A DNA stretch of 26,181 bases from Chloroflexota bacterium. GTDB taxonomy: Bacteria > Chloroflexota > UBA11872. The translations under genes and the position numbers were made by a program. Under the pieces are notes generated by a model. That model made no database searches, had not been told where the DNA came from, and saw only the letters and a program-made list of their open reading frames with translations. Shown one piece after another: positions 1-7,341 of this stretch; position 1 is the stretch's first letter, and every line of letters begins with the position of its first letter. The stretch is taken from NCBI GenBank assembly GCA_028875175.1, contig JAPPFO010000098.1, positions 1-26,181 of the forward strand. Reading direction: 5' to 3'.

Positions 1-373
1 GAGCAGCAGGGGCCGGCGCTGGCGCGGGGGCCGCGGCGACCGGCGCAGGGGCCGGTGGCGGAGGTGCGGCCGGAGGGGCCGAGGATGCGGCGGCCGCGGC
101 CGGTGGGTTGGGATCCTCGGCCGGTGGGGTTTCGCCGGGTTCCAGAATCCACGCCAGCAAGCCCTGAACCTTAACCAGATCGCCGGGTCCGGCGGCGATG
201 CCGCCCAGGATGCCGGCAGCCGGGGCTTCGACGCGGGCGTTGATCTTGTCGGTTTCGAATTCCAGGACTTCCTGGCCCTTCTCGACCTCGGCGCCTTCCT
301 CAACCAGCCACTCGGTGACGGCGCCTTCTTCCATGGTCATGCCCATCAGGGGCATGCGAACCGCGGTAGCCAC
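1..373 (-). CDS. 2-oxo-acid dehydrogenase E2 (dihydrolipoyl acyltransferase), N-terminal part
   Basis: This is the lipoyl-carrying E2 core subunit of a pyruvate-type dehydrogenase complex, cut by the left window edge. The visible 124 residues contain a complete lipoyl domain (about residues 3-78). Its lipoylation loop FETDKINARVEAP places the modified lysine at residue 43. A very Ala/Pro-rich flexible linker follows and runs off the window. The peripheral-subunit-binding and catalytic domains are not visible. I chose the GTG at 373 because it gives the usual short lead into RMPLMGM and lies 3 bp after the E1beta stop; an internal ATG about 6 codons later is an alternative. Order and spacing with E1alpha and E1beta indicate one operon. 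Pyruvate is the likeliest substrate, but acetoin or branched-chain oxo acids cannot be excluded from this fragment. Confidence 0.9.
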   Translation of the reverse strand, partial: MATAVRMPLMGMTMEEGAVTEWLVEEGAEVEKGQEVLEFETDKINARVEAPAAGILGGIAAGPGDLVKVQGLLAWILEPGETPPAEDPNPPAAAAASSAPPAAPPPPAPAPVAAAPAPAPAPAA

Positions 374-376
374 GGT

Positions 377-1402
377 TTAGTAGACGCCCTGGAGGGACTG
401 GCGAATGGCCCCGACAACCTGGGCGGTGTCGGGGAACGACGCCTGCTCGAGGGGTTCGGAGAAGGGGACGGGCGCGTGCGCGGCTCCGACGCGCAGGACC
501 GGGGCATCCAGGTCGTCGAACGCCAACTCCTGGATCTGCGAGGCGATTTCAGCGCCGAATCCGCCGAAGCGCACGGCTTCGTAGAGGACCACCGCGCGGT
601 GGGTCTTGCGGACCGAGCGCAGCACGGTGTCGGTGTCCAGCGGGTAGAGCGAGCGGATGTCGACGACTTCCACGCTGATGCCCTCGGCGGCCAATTGCTC
701 AGCGGCCTCGAGGGCGTGGTGGGTTTGGCGGGCGTAGGTAATGACACTGACGTCGTCGCCCTCGCGCTTTACGTCGGCTACGCCGATTGGGACCAGGTAC
801 TCGCCTTCGGGCACGTGGCCGCGCATGGCGTAGATGGCCTTGTGCTCAAACATGATGACGACGTTGTCCTCGCGAATGGCGGACTTGAGCAGGCCCTTGG
901 CGTCATAGGGCGTGGAGGCGGTGATGACCTTGAGGCCGGGGACGTGAGCGAACCAGGCTTCCAGGCTCTGGGTGTGCTGGGCGGCATTGCCAGTGCCGGC
1001 GCCGAAGGGGGCGCGGTAGGTGAGGGGCAGCTTGGCCTTGCCGCCGAACATGTAGCGGTTCTTGGCGGCCTGGTTGACAATCTGGTCCATGGCGATGCCC
1101 ATGAAGTCGCTGTACATGAACTCGGCGACGGGCCGGCTGCCGGTCAGGGCGGCGCCGATGCCGAGGCCGGCGATGGCGGCTTCGGCGATGGGGGTATCGA
1201 CGATGCGGTCGGGGCCCCATTTTTCGAGCAGGCCCTGGGTGACGGCGTAGGCGCCGCCCCAGACGCCGACTTCCTCACCAACGACAAACACGGTGGGGTC
1301 TCTGGTCATTTCCTCGTCGATGGCCTCGCGCAAGGCCTCGCTCATGAAGATTTCGCGCGTGGCGGTTTCGGGCGCGGGCGCCTGGGGGGTGGTGACGGCC
1401 AT
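377..1402 (-). CDS. pdhB: 2-oxo-acid (pyruvate) dehydrogenase E1 component, beta subunit
   Basis: This is the beta subunit of the thiamine-diphosphate-dependent E1 decarboxylase, 341 residues, close to the family length. Recognisable E1beta blocks are MSEALREAIDEEM near the N-terminus, GEEVGVWGGAYAVTQGLLEK, DTPIAEAAIAGLGIGAA, EFMYSDFMGIAMDQIVNQ and a C-terminal transketolase-C domain. The frame is open further upstream, but the ATG at 1402 is the best start: it lies 5 bp after the E1alpha stop, and a GGAG in the last E1alpha codons sits at ribosome-binding distance. It should act as an alpha2beta2 heterotetramer with the upstream gene product and transfer acyl groups to the E2 encoded next. 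The symbol pdhB assumes pyruvate as substrate, which sequence alone does not prove. Confidence 0.92.
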   Translation of the reverse strand: MAVTTPQAPAPETATREIFMSEALREAIDEEMTRDPTVFVVGEEVGVWGGAYAVTQGLLEKWGPDRIVDTPIAEAAIAGLGIGAALTGSRPVAEFMYSDFMGIAMDQIVNQAAKNRYMFGGKAKLPLTYRAPFGAGTGNAAQHTQSLEAWFAHVPGLKVITASTPYDAKGLLKSAIREDNVVIMFEHKAIYAMRGHVPEGEYLVPIGVADVKREGDDVSVITYARQTHHALEAAEQLAAEGISVEVVDIRSLYPLDTDTVLRSVRKTHRAVVLYEAVRFGGFGAEIASQIQELAFDDLDAPVLRVGAAHAPVPFSEPLEQASFPDTAQVVGAIRQSLQGVY

Positions 1403-1407
1403 GCTGG

Positions 1408-2436
1408 TTACTCCACGTAAACGTCGCGCTCGATAACGTCGACGGTCGGCCAGGGGCTGGCCTCGGCGAACGCCACGGCGTGTTCGATTTCGCATTCGAT
1501 CTGCCCGTCAATCGCCTGGAAGTCGTCCTCGTCGAGCCGTTCGGACTCGTTGACGGCCGTGACGAAGCGCTCGATTGGGTCGCGGGCGACCCATTCGGCG
1601 ATTTCTTCCTTGGTGCGGTAGTTCTTCTGGTCGAGGACGGTGTGGCCTTTCTGGCGGTAGGTGCGGGCCTCGATGAGGGTGGGGCCTTCGCCGCGGCGGG
1701 CGCGATCAATGGCCGTTTTGGCGGTGGCGTAGACCTCGAAGATGTCGTTGCCGTCGATGGAGGCGCTGGGAATGCCGTAGGCGGGGCCGCGGTTGTGGAT
1801 GGCCGCGGCGTTGGCGAAGTCGGCGTGGGTGGCCATGCCGTACTGGTTGTTCTCGCAAACGAAGACGGCGGGCAGGTTCATGGTGGCGGCGACGTTGACG
1901 CCTTCGTGGAAGGCGCCGGTGGGGCCGGCGCCGTCGCCGAAGAAGGCGACGGTGACCTTGCCGTCCTTGCGGAGCTTGGAACCGAGGGCGGCGCCGGTGG
2001 CGATGGGGATGCCGGCGCCGACAATGCCGTTGGCGCCGAGGTTGCCGAGTTCGATGTCGGCGATGTGCATGGAGCCGCCCTTGCCGCCGCAGTAGCCGGT
2101 GGAGCGGCCGAAGAGCTCGGCCATCATCTTGTCCATGCGGGCGCCCTTGGCGATGCAGTGGCCGTGGCCGCGGTGGGTGCTGGTGATGAAGTCGCCGTCG
2201 TCGAGGGCGGCGCAGACGCCGGTGGCGGTGGCTTCCTCGCCGATGTAGAAGTGGAGGGCGCCGCGCATTTTGGCGGCGCGGAAGGCTTCTTCGGCGGTTT
2301 CTTCGAAGCGGCGGATGCGCCGCATGATCTGGTAGATCCAGCGAAGCTGGTCGTCGGTGAGCTGCTCCAGCACGCCGTTGGAAGCGTCGTCGCCTCCAGC
2401 GCGGCCGTTGGTGGAGACAGGTTGTTGCTCTGCCAA
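1408..2436 (-). CDS. pdhA: 2-oxo-acid (pyruvate) dehydrogenase E1 component, alpha subunit
   Basis: This is the alpha subunit of E1, 342 residues, which binds thiamine diphosphate and decarboxylates the 2-oxo acid. The TPP motif is visible as GDGAGPTGAFHEG followed by a terminal CENN about 30 residues later, and the E1alpha block GSMHIADIELGNLGANGIVG is present. The start is a TTG (codons L-A-E-Q-Q-P) preceded 6 nt upstream by a clear GGAGG at 2443-2447. It is the first gene of the E1alpha-E1beta-E2 operon. In the loop that in many PDH E1alpha proteins reads RGHSMSDP, this protein has QKGHTVLDQ, so the substrate may differ from pyruvate. The matching E3 is not in this operon; a lipoamide dehydrogenase lies at 5932-7341 on the other strand. 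Confidence 0.92.
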   Translation of the reverse strand: MAEQQPVSTNGRAGGDDASNGVLEQLTDDQLRWIYQIMRRIRRFEETAEEAFRAAKMRGALHFYIGEEATATGVCAALDDGDFITSTHRGHGHCIAKGARMDKMMAELFGRSTGYCGGKGGSMHIADIELGNLGANGIVGAGIPIATGAALGSKLRKDGKVTVAFFGDGAGPTGAFHEGVNVAATMNLPAVFVCENNQYGMATHADFANAAAIHNRGPAYGIPSASIDGNDIFEVYATAKTAIDRARRGEGPTLIEARTYRQKGHTVLDQKNYRTKEEIAEWVARDPIERFVTAVNESERLDEDDFQAIDGQIECEIEHAVAFAEASPWPTVDVIERDVYVE

Positions 2437-2442
2437 GGCGCG

Positions 2443-2447
2443 CCTCC
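2443..2447 (-). promoter_or_regulatory. Shine-Dalgarno of the E1alpha gene
   Basis: A GGAGG on the minus strand sits 6 nt before the TTG at 2436. It is what decides that this rare start codon is the true one. Confidence 0.6.
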
Positions 2448-2512
2448 GTTTGCGGGCGGGCGGGACGGTGCCGCGGCCGCCGGGCCGAACCGGTTCACTC
2501 TACCGGCGCGAG

Positions 2513-2518
2513 AGTATA
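2513..2518 (-). promoter_or_regulatory. Candidate -10 element of the dehydrogenase operon
   Basis: TATACT on the minus strand is one mismatch from the sigma70 -10 consensus and lies 76 nt before the E1alpha start. No convincing -35 box is seen at 16-18 bp, so this is tentative. Confidence 0.35.
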
Positions 2519-2657
2519 TCCGGGCGTCGACAAGATAGGCGGCTACCGAAGGAGGAACGAGGTCTGCGAAGCGGTGGTATCGGAGTATTCGCCCACGCTC
2601 GTTTCCCCGCCCTGCGAAGGTGTGTTGCTCGCAAGTTTCCTGGCGTGTCCTGGCCTG

Positions 2658-2675
2658 GGCGGTCTTCGGGCCGCC
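2658..2675 (+). other. Stable RNA hairpin with cUUCGg tetraloop
   Basis: On the plus strand GGCGGTC-TTCG-GGCCGCC forms a 7-bp stem (one U-G pair) closed by a C(UUCG)G tetraloop, one of the most stable RNA loops known. It lies about 110 nt upstream of gpsA. No T-tract follows, so a classic intrinsic terminator is unlikely. It could be a leader structure or chance in GC-rich DNA. Confidence 0.35.
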
Positions 2676-2752
2676 GCCCAACTCAAAGCGACTCGGAACC
2701 TGAATGTTGCGAGACGCGGCCGACGACGGTTCGGTGCGTCTCGGCCCACCAC

Positions 2753-2758
2753 TAGACT
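2753..2758 (+). promoter_or_regulatory. Candidate -10 element of gpsA
   Basis: TAGACT lies 29 nt before the GTG of gpsA, a spacing shared by several other genes in the window. A poor -35-like TTCGGT lies 17 bp upstream at 2730-2735. Confidence 0.3.
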
Positions 2759-2787
2759 ATGCGCTGGCGCCTCCCAGGATTACCCGC

Positions 2788-3810
2788 GTGAACAAAATCG
2801 CCGTCGTCGGCTCTGGCAGCTGGGGTACGACCCTGGCCGTGATGGTCGCTGAAGCGCGCGGTCATTGCGCTCTGTGGGTTCGTGAGCCCGATGAGGCTCA
2901 CGAGATGGCTGCGCGTCGCGAGAACGTGCGCTTTCTGCCTGGCGTGACCCTGCCGGATTCGTTAGACATCAGCCACGACGCAGCAGCGGTGCTGGATGGC
3001 GCGGATCTCGTACTCCTGACCGTGCCCATGCGCCGGCTTCACGAAAACTGGCAGATCATCGGCGGCCGGATCGAACCACACGCGTTGATCGTCAGCGGAA
3101 TCAAGGGGCTCGACCCGGAAACGGGGCGACGGGTCAGCGAACTTCTGACCAGCTGGTCCGGCGATCAGATCCTGAACCGACTGGCGGTGCTGTCCGGACC
3201 AAATCTGGCCCGCGAGATCGCCGCCGGCGAGCCCGCCACCGCAGTCGTGGCCGCGCGAATCCCAGAGGTTGCGCGCAATGTGCAGCAGCGGCTGAGCGCG
3301 CCAACGTTCCGCACCTACGTCAGCGATGACGTCATCGGCATAGAACTCGCTGGCGCCATTAAAAACGTCATCGCCATTAGCGCCGGGATGGCGGACGGCC
3401 TGCGCTACGGCGACAACGCCAAGGCCGCCTTGATGACTCGCGGTCTGGCCGAAATGACGCGCCTGGGGCTCACGGCCGGAGCCGATGCTCTTACGTTTGC
3501 CGGATTGGCGGGCATGGGTGATCTCATCGCCACCTGCGCCAGCCCGCACTCCCGGAACCACTACGTCGGCCAGGAACTCGCCGCCGGCCGCTCGCTTGAC
3601 GACATCCAGTCTCGCATGGTCATGGTTGCGGAAGGGGTGGACACCTCTCGCGGGGCTCTGGCCCTGGCACGCCGCCTGGGCGTGGAAATGCCGATAGTGG
3701 AACTGATCAACCAGGCGCTGTTCGACGGCCTGCCCGTAGCCGAAGCCGGGCAAGTGCTCATGGCGCGCGAACTCAGCCACGAGCTCCGCGGTATCCGCCG
3801 CAGCCACTGA
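2788..3810 (+). CDS. gpsA: NAD(P)-dependent glycerol-3-phosphate dehydrogenase
   Basis: Cytoplasmic enzyme reducing dihydroxyacetone phosphate to sn-glycerol-3-phosphate, the backbone precursor of membrane phospholipids. The protein has 340 residues, a normal length. The N-terminal Rossmann motif GSGSWGTTLA begins at residue 8. The catalytic region AGAIKNVIAISAGMADG puts the conserved lysine at about residue 192, and the substrate-binding GDNAKAALMTRG and GLAGMGDLIATC blocks follow. The frame is open upstream to an ATG at 2704, but the GTG at 2788 is preferred because the Rossmann strand begins immediately after it. An AGGA lies about 10 nt upstream. It appears to be its own transcription unit, diverging from the dehydrogenase operon. 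Confidence 0.95.
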   Translation: MNKIAVVGSGSWGTTLAVMVAEARGHCALWVREPDEAHEMAARRENVRFLPGVTLPDSLDISHDAAAVLDGADLVLLTVPMRRLHENWQIIGGRIEPHALIVSGIKGLDPETGRRVSELLTSWSGDQILNRLAVLSGPNLAREIAAGEPATAVVAARIPEVARNVQQRLSAPTFRTYVSDDVIGIELAGAIKNVIAISAGMADGLRYGDNAKAALMTRGLAEMTRLGLTAGADALTFAGLAGMGDLIATCASPHSRNHYVGQELAAGRSLDDIQSRMVMVAEGVDTSRGALALARRLGVEMPIVELINQALFDGLPVAEAGQVLMARELSHELRGIRRSH

Positions 3811-4003
3811 GTGAACGAGGGCGGTTGACCCTGCCGTAGCTGGACGCGGCGGAGTTTCAGTGCGGGTACATCCGGCGGCGCCGGCGGGACTGGGCATGTC
3901 TCTTCTCGCCGCTTCTCGGGTTCCCGCATGTGCCAGACTCGCCCGCCAGTACAGCACGTGAGGTTGGGCCATCACTACATCCGTCGTTGACACACTCGCC
4001 GGG

Positions 4004-5122
4004 TTGGTCGCGATCAACAGCGTGAACAGCAGTCTCGAGGGCGGGCCGGGCGAGGCCGAACTGGCCCACCATGTCGCCGACCTGGCCCGCGCCGCCGGCG
4101 CCGACGTCGAGATGTATGACGTCGAGCCCGGCCGCCCCAACCTGCTGGCCTGGATCCGCCGCGGCAACCGCCCGACCCTGATGTTCGAGTGCCACCTGGA
4201 CACGGTGGGGCTGGATCCAATGCCGGACGCCCTGAACCCTCGCGTCGCCAACGGCCGGCTCTACGGTCGCGGCTCAGCCGATCCCAAGGGCTGCATGGCG
4301 GCCATGCTGCACGTGCTGCAGGCCGCGGCGGACGACCCGGACTTTCCGGTGGATATCTGCCTTGCGGGGGCCGTGGGTGAAGAGATCGTGATGATCGGTT
4401 CGCGGGTGATGGCCGAACGACGCCCGCCGGTCGACGCGGCGGTGGTCGGCGAGCCAACCGAGCTGCGCATCATCACCGCGCAGAAGGGCGCCGTCCGCTG
4501 GCGCGTCCGCACGCACGGCGTCGCGGCCCACAGCGCGATGCCCGAGCAGGGCCACAACGCGATCGAGGATATGGCCAGGGCGCTGCCGGCGCTGGCTCGG
4601 GGCCTTGAACCCCATCTGGCCGCCCGCCCCCACCCGGTCCTTGGCAACGCCACCTGGAACGTTGGAACCATCCGAGGCGGGGCCGGAGTCAACGTCGTAC
4701 CCGACCGCTGCGAGATCGAGATTGACCGACGGCTGGTGCCGGGCGATACGTCTGCCGAGGTGCTTGCGCATGTTGACGCGGCTCTGGACGAGCTCCGAGC
4801 CGATAACCAGGAACTACGCGTCGACCGCGATCCGCCGTTTGTGGACATCCCGCCACTGGAGACGCCCGAAAACGCCCTGATCGTGCGCGCCGCGCAACGC
4901 GCCGTGGCCGCCGCAGGCATATCGCCCGATCCGCTGGGCGTCGCCTACGCGACAGACGCCGCCATGCTCTCCGGGATCGGCGGCATCCCGTCCGTCGTCC
5001 TGGGCCCAGGCGACATCGCGCAGGCACACACGAATGACGAGTGGATCGAGATCGCGCAGCTCGAGCAGGCGGTCGGCGTCTACCTGGGCGTCTGCAGAGC
5101 CTTCGGAGAGATTGCCGCCTGA
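4004..5122 (+). CDS. M20 family metallohydrolase (ArgE/DapE/carboxypeptidase-like deacylase)
   Basis: Di-zinc amidohydrolase or peptidase of the M20 family, 372 residues from this start. Metal ligands are visible: ECHLDT (His64, Asp66), SADPKGC (bridging Asp93), the catalytic Glu pair GEE (126-127), VVGEPTE (Glu150) and the C-terminal QAHTNDE (His342). The dimerisation domain runs from about 160 to 275 (HGVAAHSAMPEQGHNA). This fits N-acetylornithine or succinyl-diaminopimelate deacylases and their peptidase relatives; the exact substrate cannot be read. The only canonical start is the TTG at 4004, but it cuts off the first family helix. Coding sequence seems to begin upstream at about 3971, where an ATC stands in the expected place. 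Its stop overlaps the start of the next gene by one base (TGATG), so the two are probably co-translated. Confidence 0.88.
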   Translation: MVAINSVNSSLEGGPGEAELAHHVADLARAAGADVEMYDVEPGRPNLLAWIRRGNRPTLMFECHLDTVGLDPMPDALNPRVANGRLYGRGSADPKGCMAAMLHVLQAAADDPDFPVDICLAGAVGEEIVMIGSRVMAERRPPVDAAVVGEPTELRIITAQKGAVRWRVRTHGVAAHSAMPEQGHNAIEDMARALPALARGLEPHLAARPHPVLGNATWNVGTIRGGAGVNVVPDRCEIEIDRRLVPGDTSAEVLAHVDAALDELRADNQELRVDRDPPFVDIPPLETPENALIVRAAQRAVAAAGISPDPLGVAYATDAAMLSGIGGIPSVVLGPGDIAQAHTNDEWIEIAQLEQAVGVYLGVCRAFGEIAA

Positions 5123-5865
5123 TGCGCCTGACCCAGCGCGTGCACCTGGTCGGCAGCGGCGCCACCGGCGCGGACCTGTCCAACCCTTACGACTGCCACG
5201 TCTACCTCGTCGACGGCGGCGGCCCGCTGGCGCTGATCGACGCCGGCGTCGGCCTTGAGCCGGAACTGATCCTGGCCAACGTTCGCGCCGCCGGCTTTGA
5301 CGCGGCGAACATTGAGACCATCGCCCTGACGCACGCCCACGCCGACCACGGCGGCGGCTCGGGACCGCTGCACGAGCTGACTGGAGCCGAAGTCCTGGCC
5401 CCTGGACCCGCCGCGGACTGGCTGCGACGGGCCGACGAGGAGGCCATGTCGCTCCCACGCGCCAGGAACGGCGGCACCTATCCGGTTGACTACCGGCTGG
5501 CGCCCTGCCCATCGGCGACTTCGATCGGCGGCGGCGACACGATCCAGGTGGGCGACGTTCGGCTGACGGCCATTGCCACCCCTGGACACGCCCGTGCGCA
5601 CATTTCCTACCTGATTGAAGGCGACGACCGAACGGGCCTGTTCGGCGGCGACGTGGTGTTCCAGGGCGGCAGAATCCTGCTCCTATCCACCCCCGACTGT
5701 TCCATTAAGGACCTGGTCGCCACCATGCGCCGCCTGGGCGACATGGAATTCGAAGCGTTGTATCCGGGGCATGCCGGAATCTCGCTGCAACGCGGCCGCC
5801 AGCACGTGGACGCGGCGCTGCGAGCCTTTGACGCCGAGGAAATTCCGCCGAATTTCAATGCGTAG
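5122..5865 (+). CDS. MBL-fold metallo-hydrolase (glyoxalase II-like)
   Basis: Metallo-beta-lactamase-fold hydrolase of 247 residues, probably cytoplasmic as no signal peptide is seen. The metal-binding motif is THAHADHGGG (His71, His73, Asp75, His76), with His156 in ATPGHARAH, Asp177 in FGGDVVF and His217 in LYPGHAG. This full ligand set predicts an active binuclear enzyme of the hydroxyacylglutathione hydrolase-like group, but the substrate (thioester, lactone or phosphoester) is not determinable. I chose the ATG at 5122 because it overlaps the M20 stop codon by one base and leads straight into the first strand. The open frame upstream is overlap with the previous gene. Pairing with an M20 hydrolase suggests a small catabolic unit. 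Confidence 0.9.
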   Translation: MRLTQRVHLVGSGATGADLSNPYDCHVYLVDGGGPLALIDAGVGLEPELILANVRAAGFDAANIETIALTHAHADHGGGSGPLHELTGAEVLAPGPAADWLRRADEEAMSLPRARNGGTYPVDYRLAPCPSATSIGGGDTIQVGDVRLTAIATPGHARAHISYLIEGDDRTGLFGGDVVFQGGRILLLSTPDCSIKDLVATMRRLGDMEFEALYPGHAGISLQRGRQHVDAALRAFDAEEIPPNFNA

Positions 5866-5892
5866 TAACCCGAGCCGCAAGTCGCGCGCCCC

Positions 5893-5898
5893 TACAAT
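5893..5898 (+). promoter_or_regulatory. Candidate -10 element of the lipoamide dehydrogenase gene
   Basis: TACAAT lies in the short gap after the MBL gene, 33 nt before the ATG at 5932. There is no obvious -35 box at the standard spacing. Confidence 0.3.
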
Positions 5899-5931
5899 GC
5901 CGGAAACCACCCAACGGGATTGGCGGACCTG

Positions 5932-7341
5932 ATGCCCCTCCAGGCGGACGTGTGTGTGATCGGCGGCGGACCCGGCGGCTACGTGGCGGCTCTTCGAGCC
6001 GCGGCACTGGACGCCCGGGTCGTCGTGATCGAAGACAGTGGCCTTGGCGGCGTCTGCCTGAACCGTGGGTGCATCCCCTCGAAAGCCCTCCTGCGCAGTG
6101 CGGAGGTCTATCAACTCGCCAAGAAGGCTTCCAGTTTTGGCGTCCGGGTCAAGGGCGTTGAGGCCGACTACAAGGCCATGGTTCGCCGCAAGGACCGAGT
6201 TATTCGCCAGTTGGGCCGCGGCATTGAGGGCCTCTTGAAGGCTGGCGGGGTGACGGTCCTGCAGGGCACCGGACGGCTGGCGGGCGGCGGCGCCGTGGAA
6301 GCGTCGCTGGCTGATCGCACCGAGCTCATCACGTCGAAGTCCATTATTGTGGCCACCGGTTCGTCGTCCGCCGCTCCGCCGATTCCCGGCGTCGACCTCC
6401 CGGGCGTCATCGACAGCGACGGCGCGTTCGAGCTAGAGGAAGTTCCGGAGCACATCCTGGTGGCCGGCGCGGGCGCCGTTGGCGTCGAGTGGGCCACTCT
6501 CTTCGCACTCCTTGGCGGCCAGGTCACCCTGGTGGAGATGCTGCCGCATGTGGTGCCCAACGAGGACGCAGCCGTCAGCGCCGCCATGCGGAAGATCCTC
6601 ATCCAGCAAGGCGTCAAGGTCCGCACCGGCACGCGCATCGACTCGATAGAGCAGGGCGACCCGCACCTTGAGGTGACGCTGGCCACGGATGAAGATTCCG
6701 AGGCTGTGCGGGCCTCGCACGTCCTGCTGGCGACCGGCCGGCGGGCCAACGTGGCCGACATTGGGCTGGAGTCCGCCGGGGTGCGGTTTACACCACGAGG
6801 CATAGGCGTCAACGAACACCAGCAGACCAGCCAGCCCGATATCTACGCTATCGGCGACGTGATTGGCGACAAGCTCCTGGCGCACGTCGCGTCGCACCAG
6901 GGCGTCGTGGCCGCCGAGCATGCGCTGGGTCGGCCCTCGGTCTACGAACCCAACGCCGTGCCCGCCTGCACATTTACCCATCCCGAGATCGCCAGCGTCG
7001 GTCTCACCGAGGAAGCGGCCAAGGAAGAGCGCGGCGACATCCAGATCGGGATGTTTCCGTTCCAGGCGCTGGGGCGCGCCCGCGCCTATGGCGACACGGA
7101 CGGCTTCGTGAAGATCGTGGCGGGCCAGCCGCACGGCGAGATCCTCGGCATGCACGTGATTGGTCCGGGCGCCAGCGACATCATCGCCGAGGGCGTGCTG
7201 GCCATCCGGCTGGAAGCCACCCTGGACGACCTGCGAGAAACGGTGCACGCCCACCCGACCTTCGCTGAAGCCACCGCCGAGTCGGCCTGGCAGGCGATCA
7301 AGGCTCCAATCCACTTGCCCTTGCCCCGGAACGGACGCTGA
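5932..7341 (+). CDS. lpdA: Dihydrolipoyl dehydrogenase (E3)
   Basis: FAD-dependent E3 subunit that reoxidises dihydrolipoyl groups of 2-oxo-acid dehydrogenase complexes using NAD+. The protein has about 469 residues, normal length. Visible blocks are the FAD-binding GGGPGGYVAA (residues 11-20), the redox disulfide GGVCLNRGCIPSK (Cys42 and Cys47), the NAD-binding GAGAVGVEWATLF near residue 180, the second FAD block YAIGDVIGDKLLAHVA, and the C-terminal catalytic HAHPTFAEA. The ATG at 5932 is chosen; a TTG at 5920 in the same frame is possible. It is probably the E3 partner of the E1-E2 operon at 1-2436, although on the opposite strand and about 3.5 kb away. The aspartate dehydrogenase coding sequence begins within its stop codon. 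Confidence 0.95.
   Translation: MPLQADVCVIGGGPGGYVAALRAAALDARVVVIEDSGLGGVCLNRGCIPSKALLRSAEVYQLAKKASSFGVRVKGVEADYKAMVRRKDRVIRQLGRGIEGLLKAGGVTVLQGTGRLAGGGAVEASLADRTELITSKSIIVATGSSSAAPPIPGVDLPGVIDSDGAFELEEVPEHILVAGAGAVGVEWATLFALLGGQVTLVEMLPHVVPNEDAAVSAAMRKILIQQGVKVRTGTRIDSIEQGDPHLEVTLATDEDSEAVRASHVLLATGRRANVADIGLESAGVRFTPRGIGVNEHQQTSQPDIYAIGDVIGDKLLAHVASHQGVVAAEHALGRPSVYEPNAVPACTFTHPEIASVGLTEEAAKEERGDIQIGMFPFQALGRARAYGDTDGFVKIVAGQPHGEILGMHVIGPGASDIIAEGVLAIRLEATLDDLRETVHAHPTFAEATAESAWQAIKAPIHLPLPRNGR

Larger units (their letters stand above)
2437..2787. other. 350-bp divergent intergenic region between the dehydrogenase operon and gpsA
   Basis: I see no convincing gene here. It holds candidate -10 hexamers for both directions (TATACT, minus, 2513-2518; TAGACT, plus, 2753-2758) and a strong plus-strand hairpin at 2658-2675. 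No tRNA, riboswitch or T-box that I could recognise is present. Confidence 0.5.

Noticed and set aside
476..2538. Long open frames on the plus strand opposite the E1beta and E1alpha genes
   Set aside because: They are Gly/Val/Ala-rich mirror translations of strongly C-ending codons, with no family motif, while the minus-strand genes are unambiguous.
2704..2787. N-terminal extension of GpsA from the ATG at 2704
   Set aside because: The extra 28 residues precede the first Rossmann strand, are not family-like and cover the probable promoter; GTG 2788 gives normal length.
3825..3830. TTGACC as a -35 box for the M20 gene
   Set aside because: It matches the consensus well, but no AT-rich -10 hexamer lies 16-18 bp downstream.
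3872..3884. CCGGC-GGC-GCCGG hairpin after gpsA as a terminator
   Set aside because: Only a 5-bp stem with a 3-nt loop, 60 bp past the stop, with no T-tract, in very GC-rich DNA where such stems arise by chance.
2962..4251. 429-codon minus-strand frame opposite gpsA and the M20 gene
   Set aside because: It spans two real genes and the gap between them and has no recognisable domain; it is an antisense by-product of high GC content.
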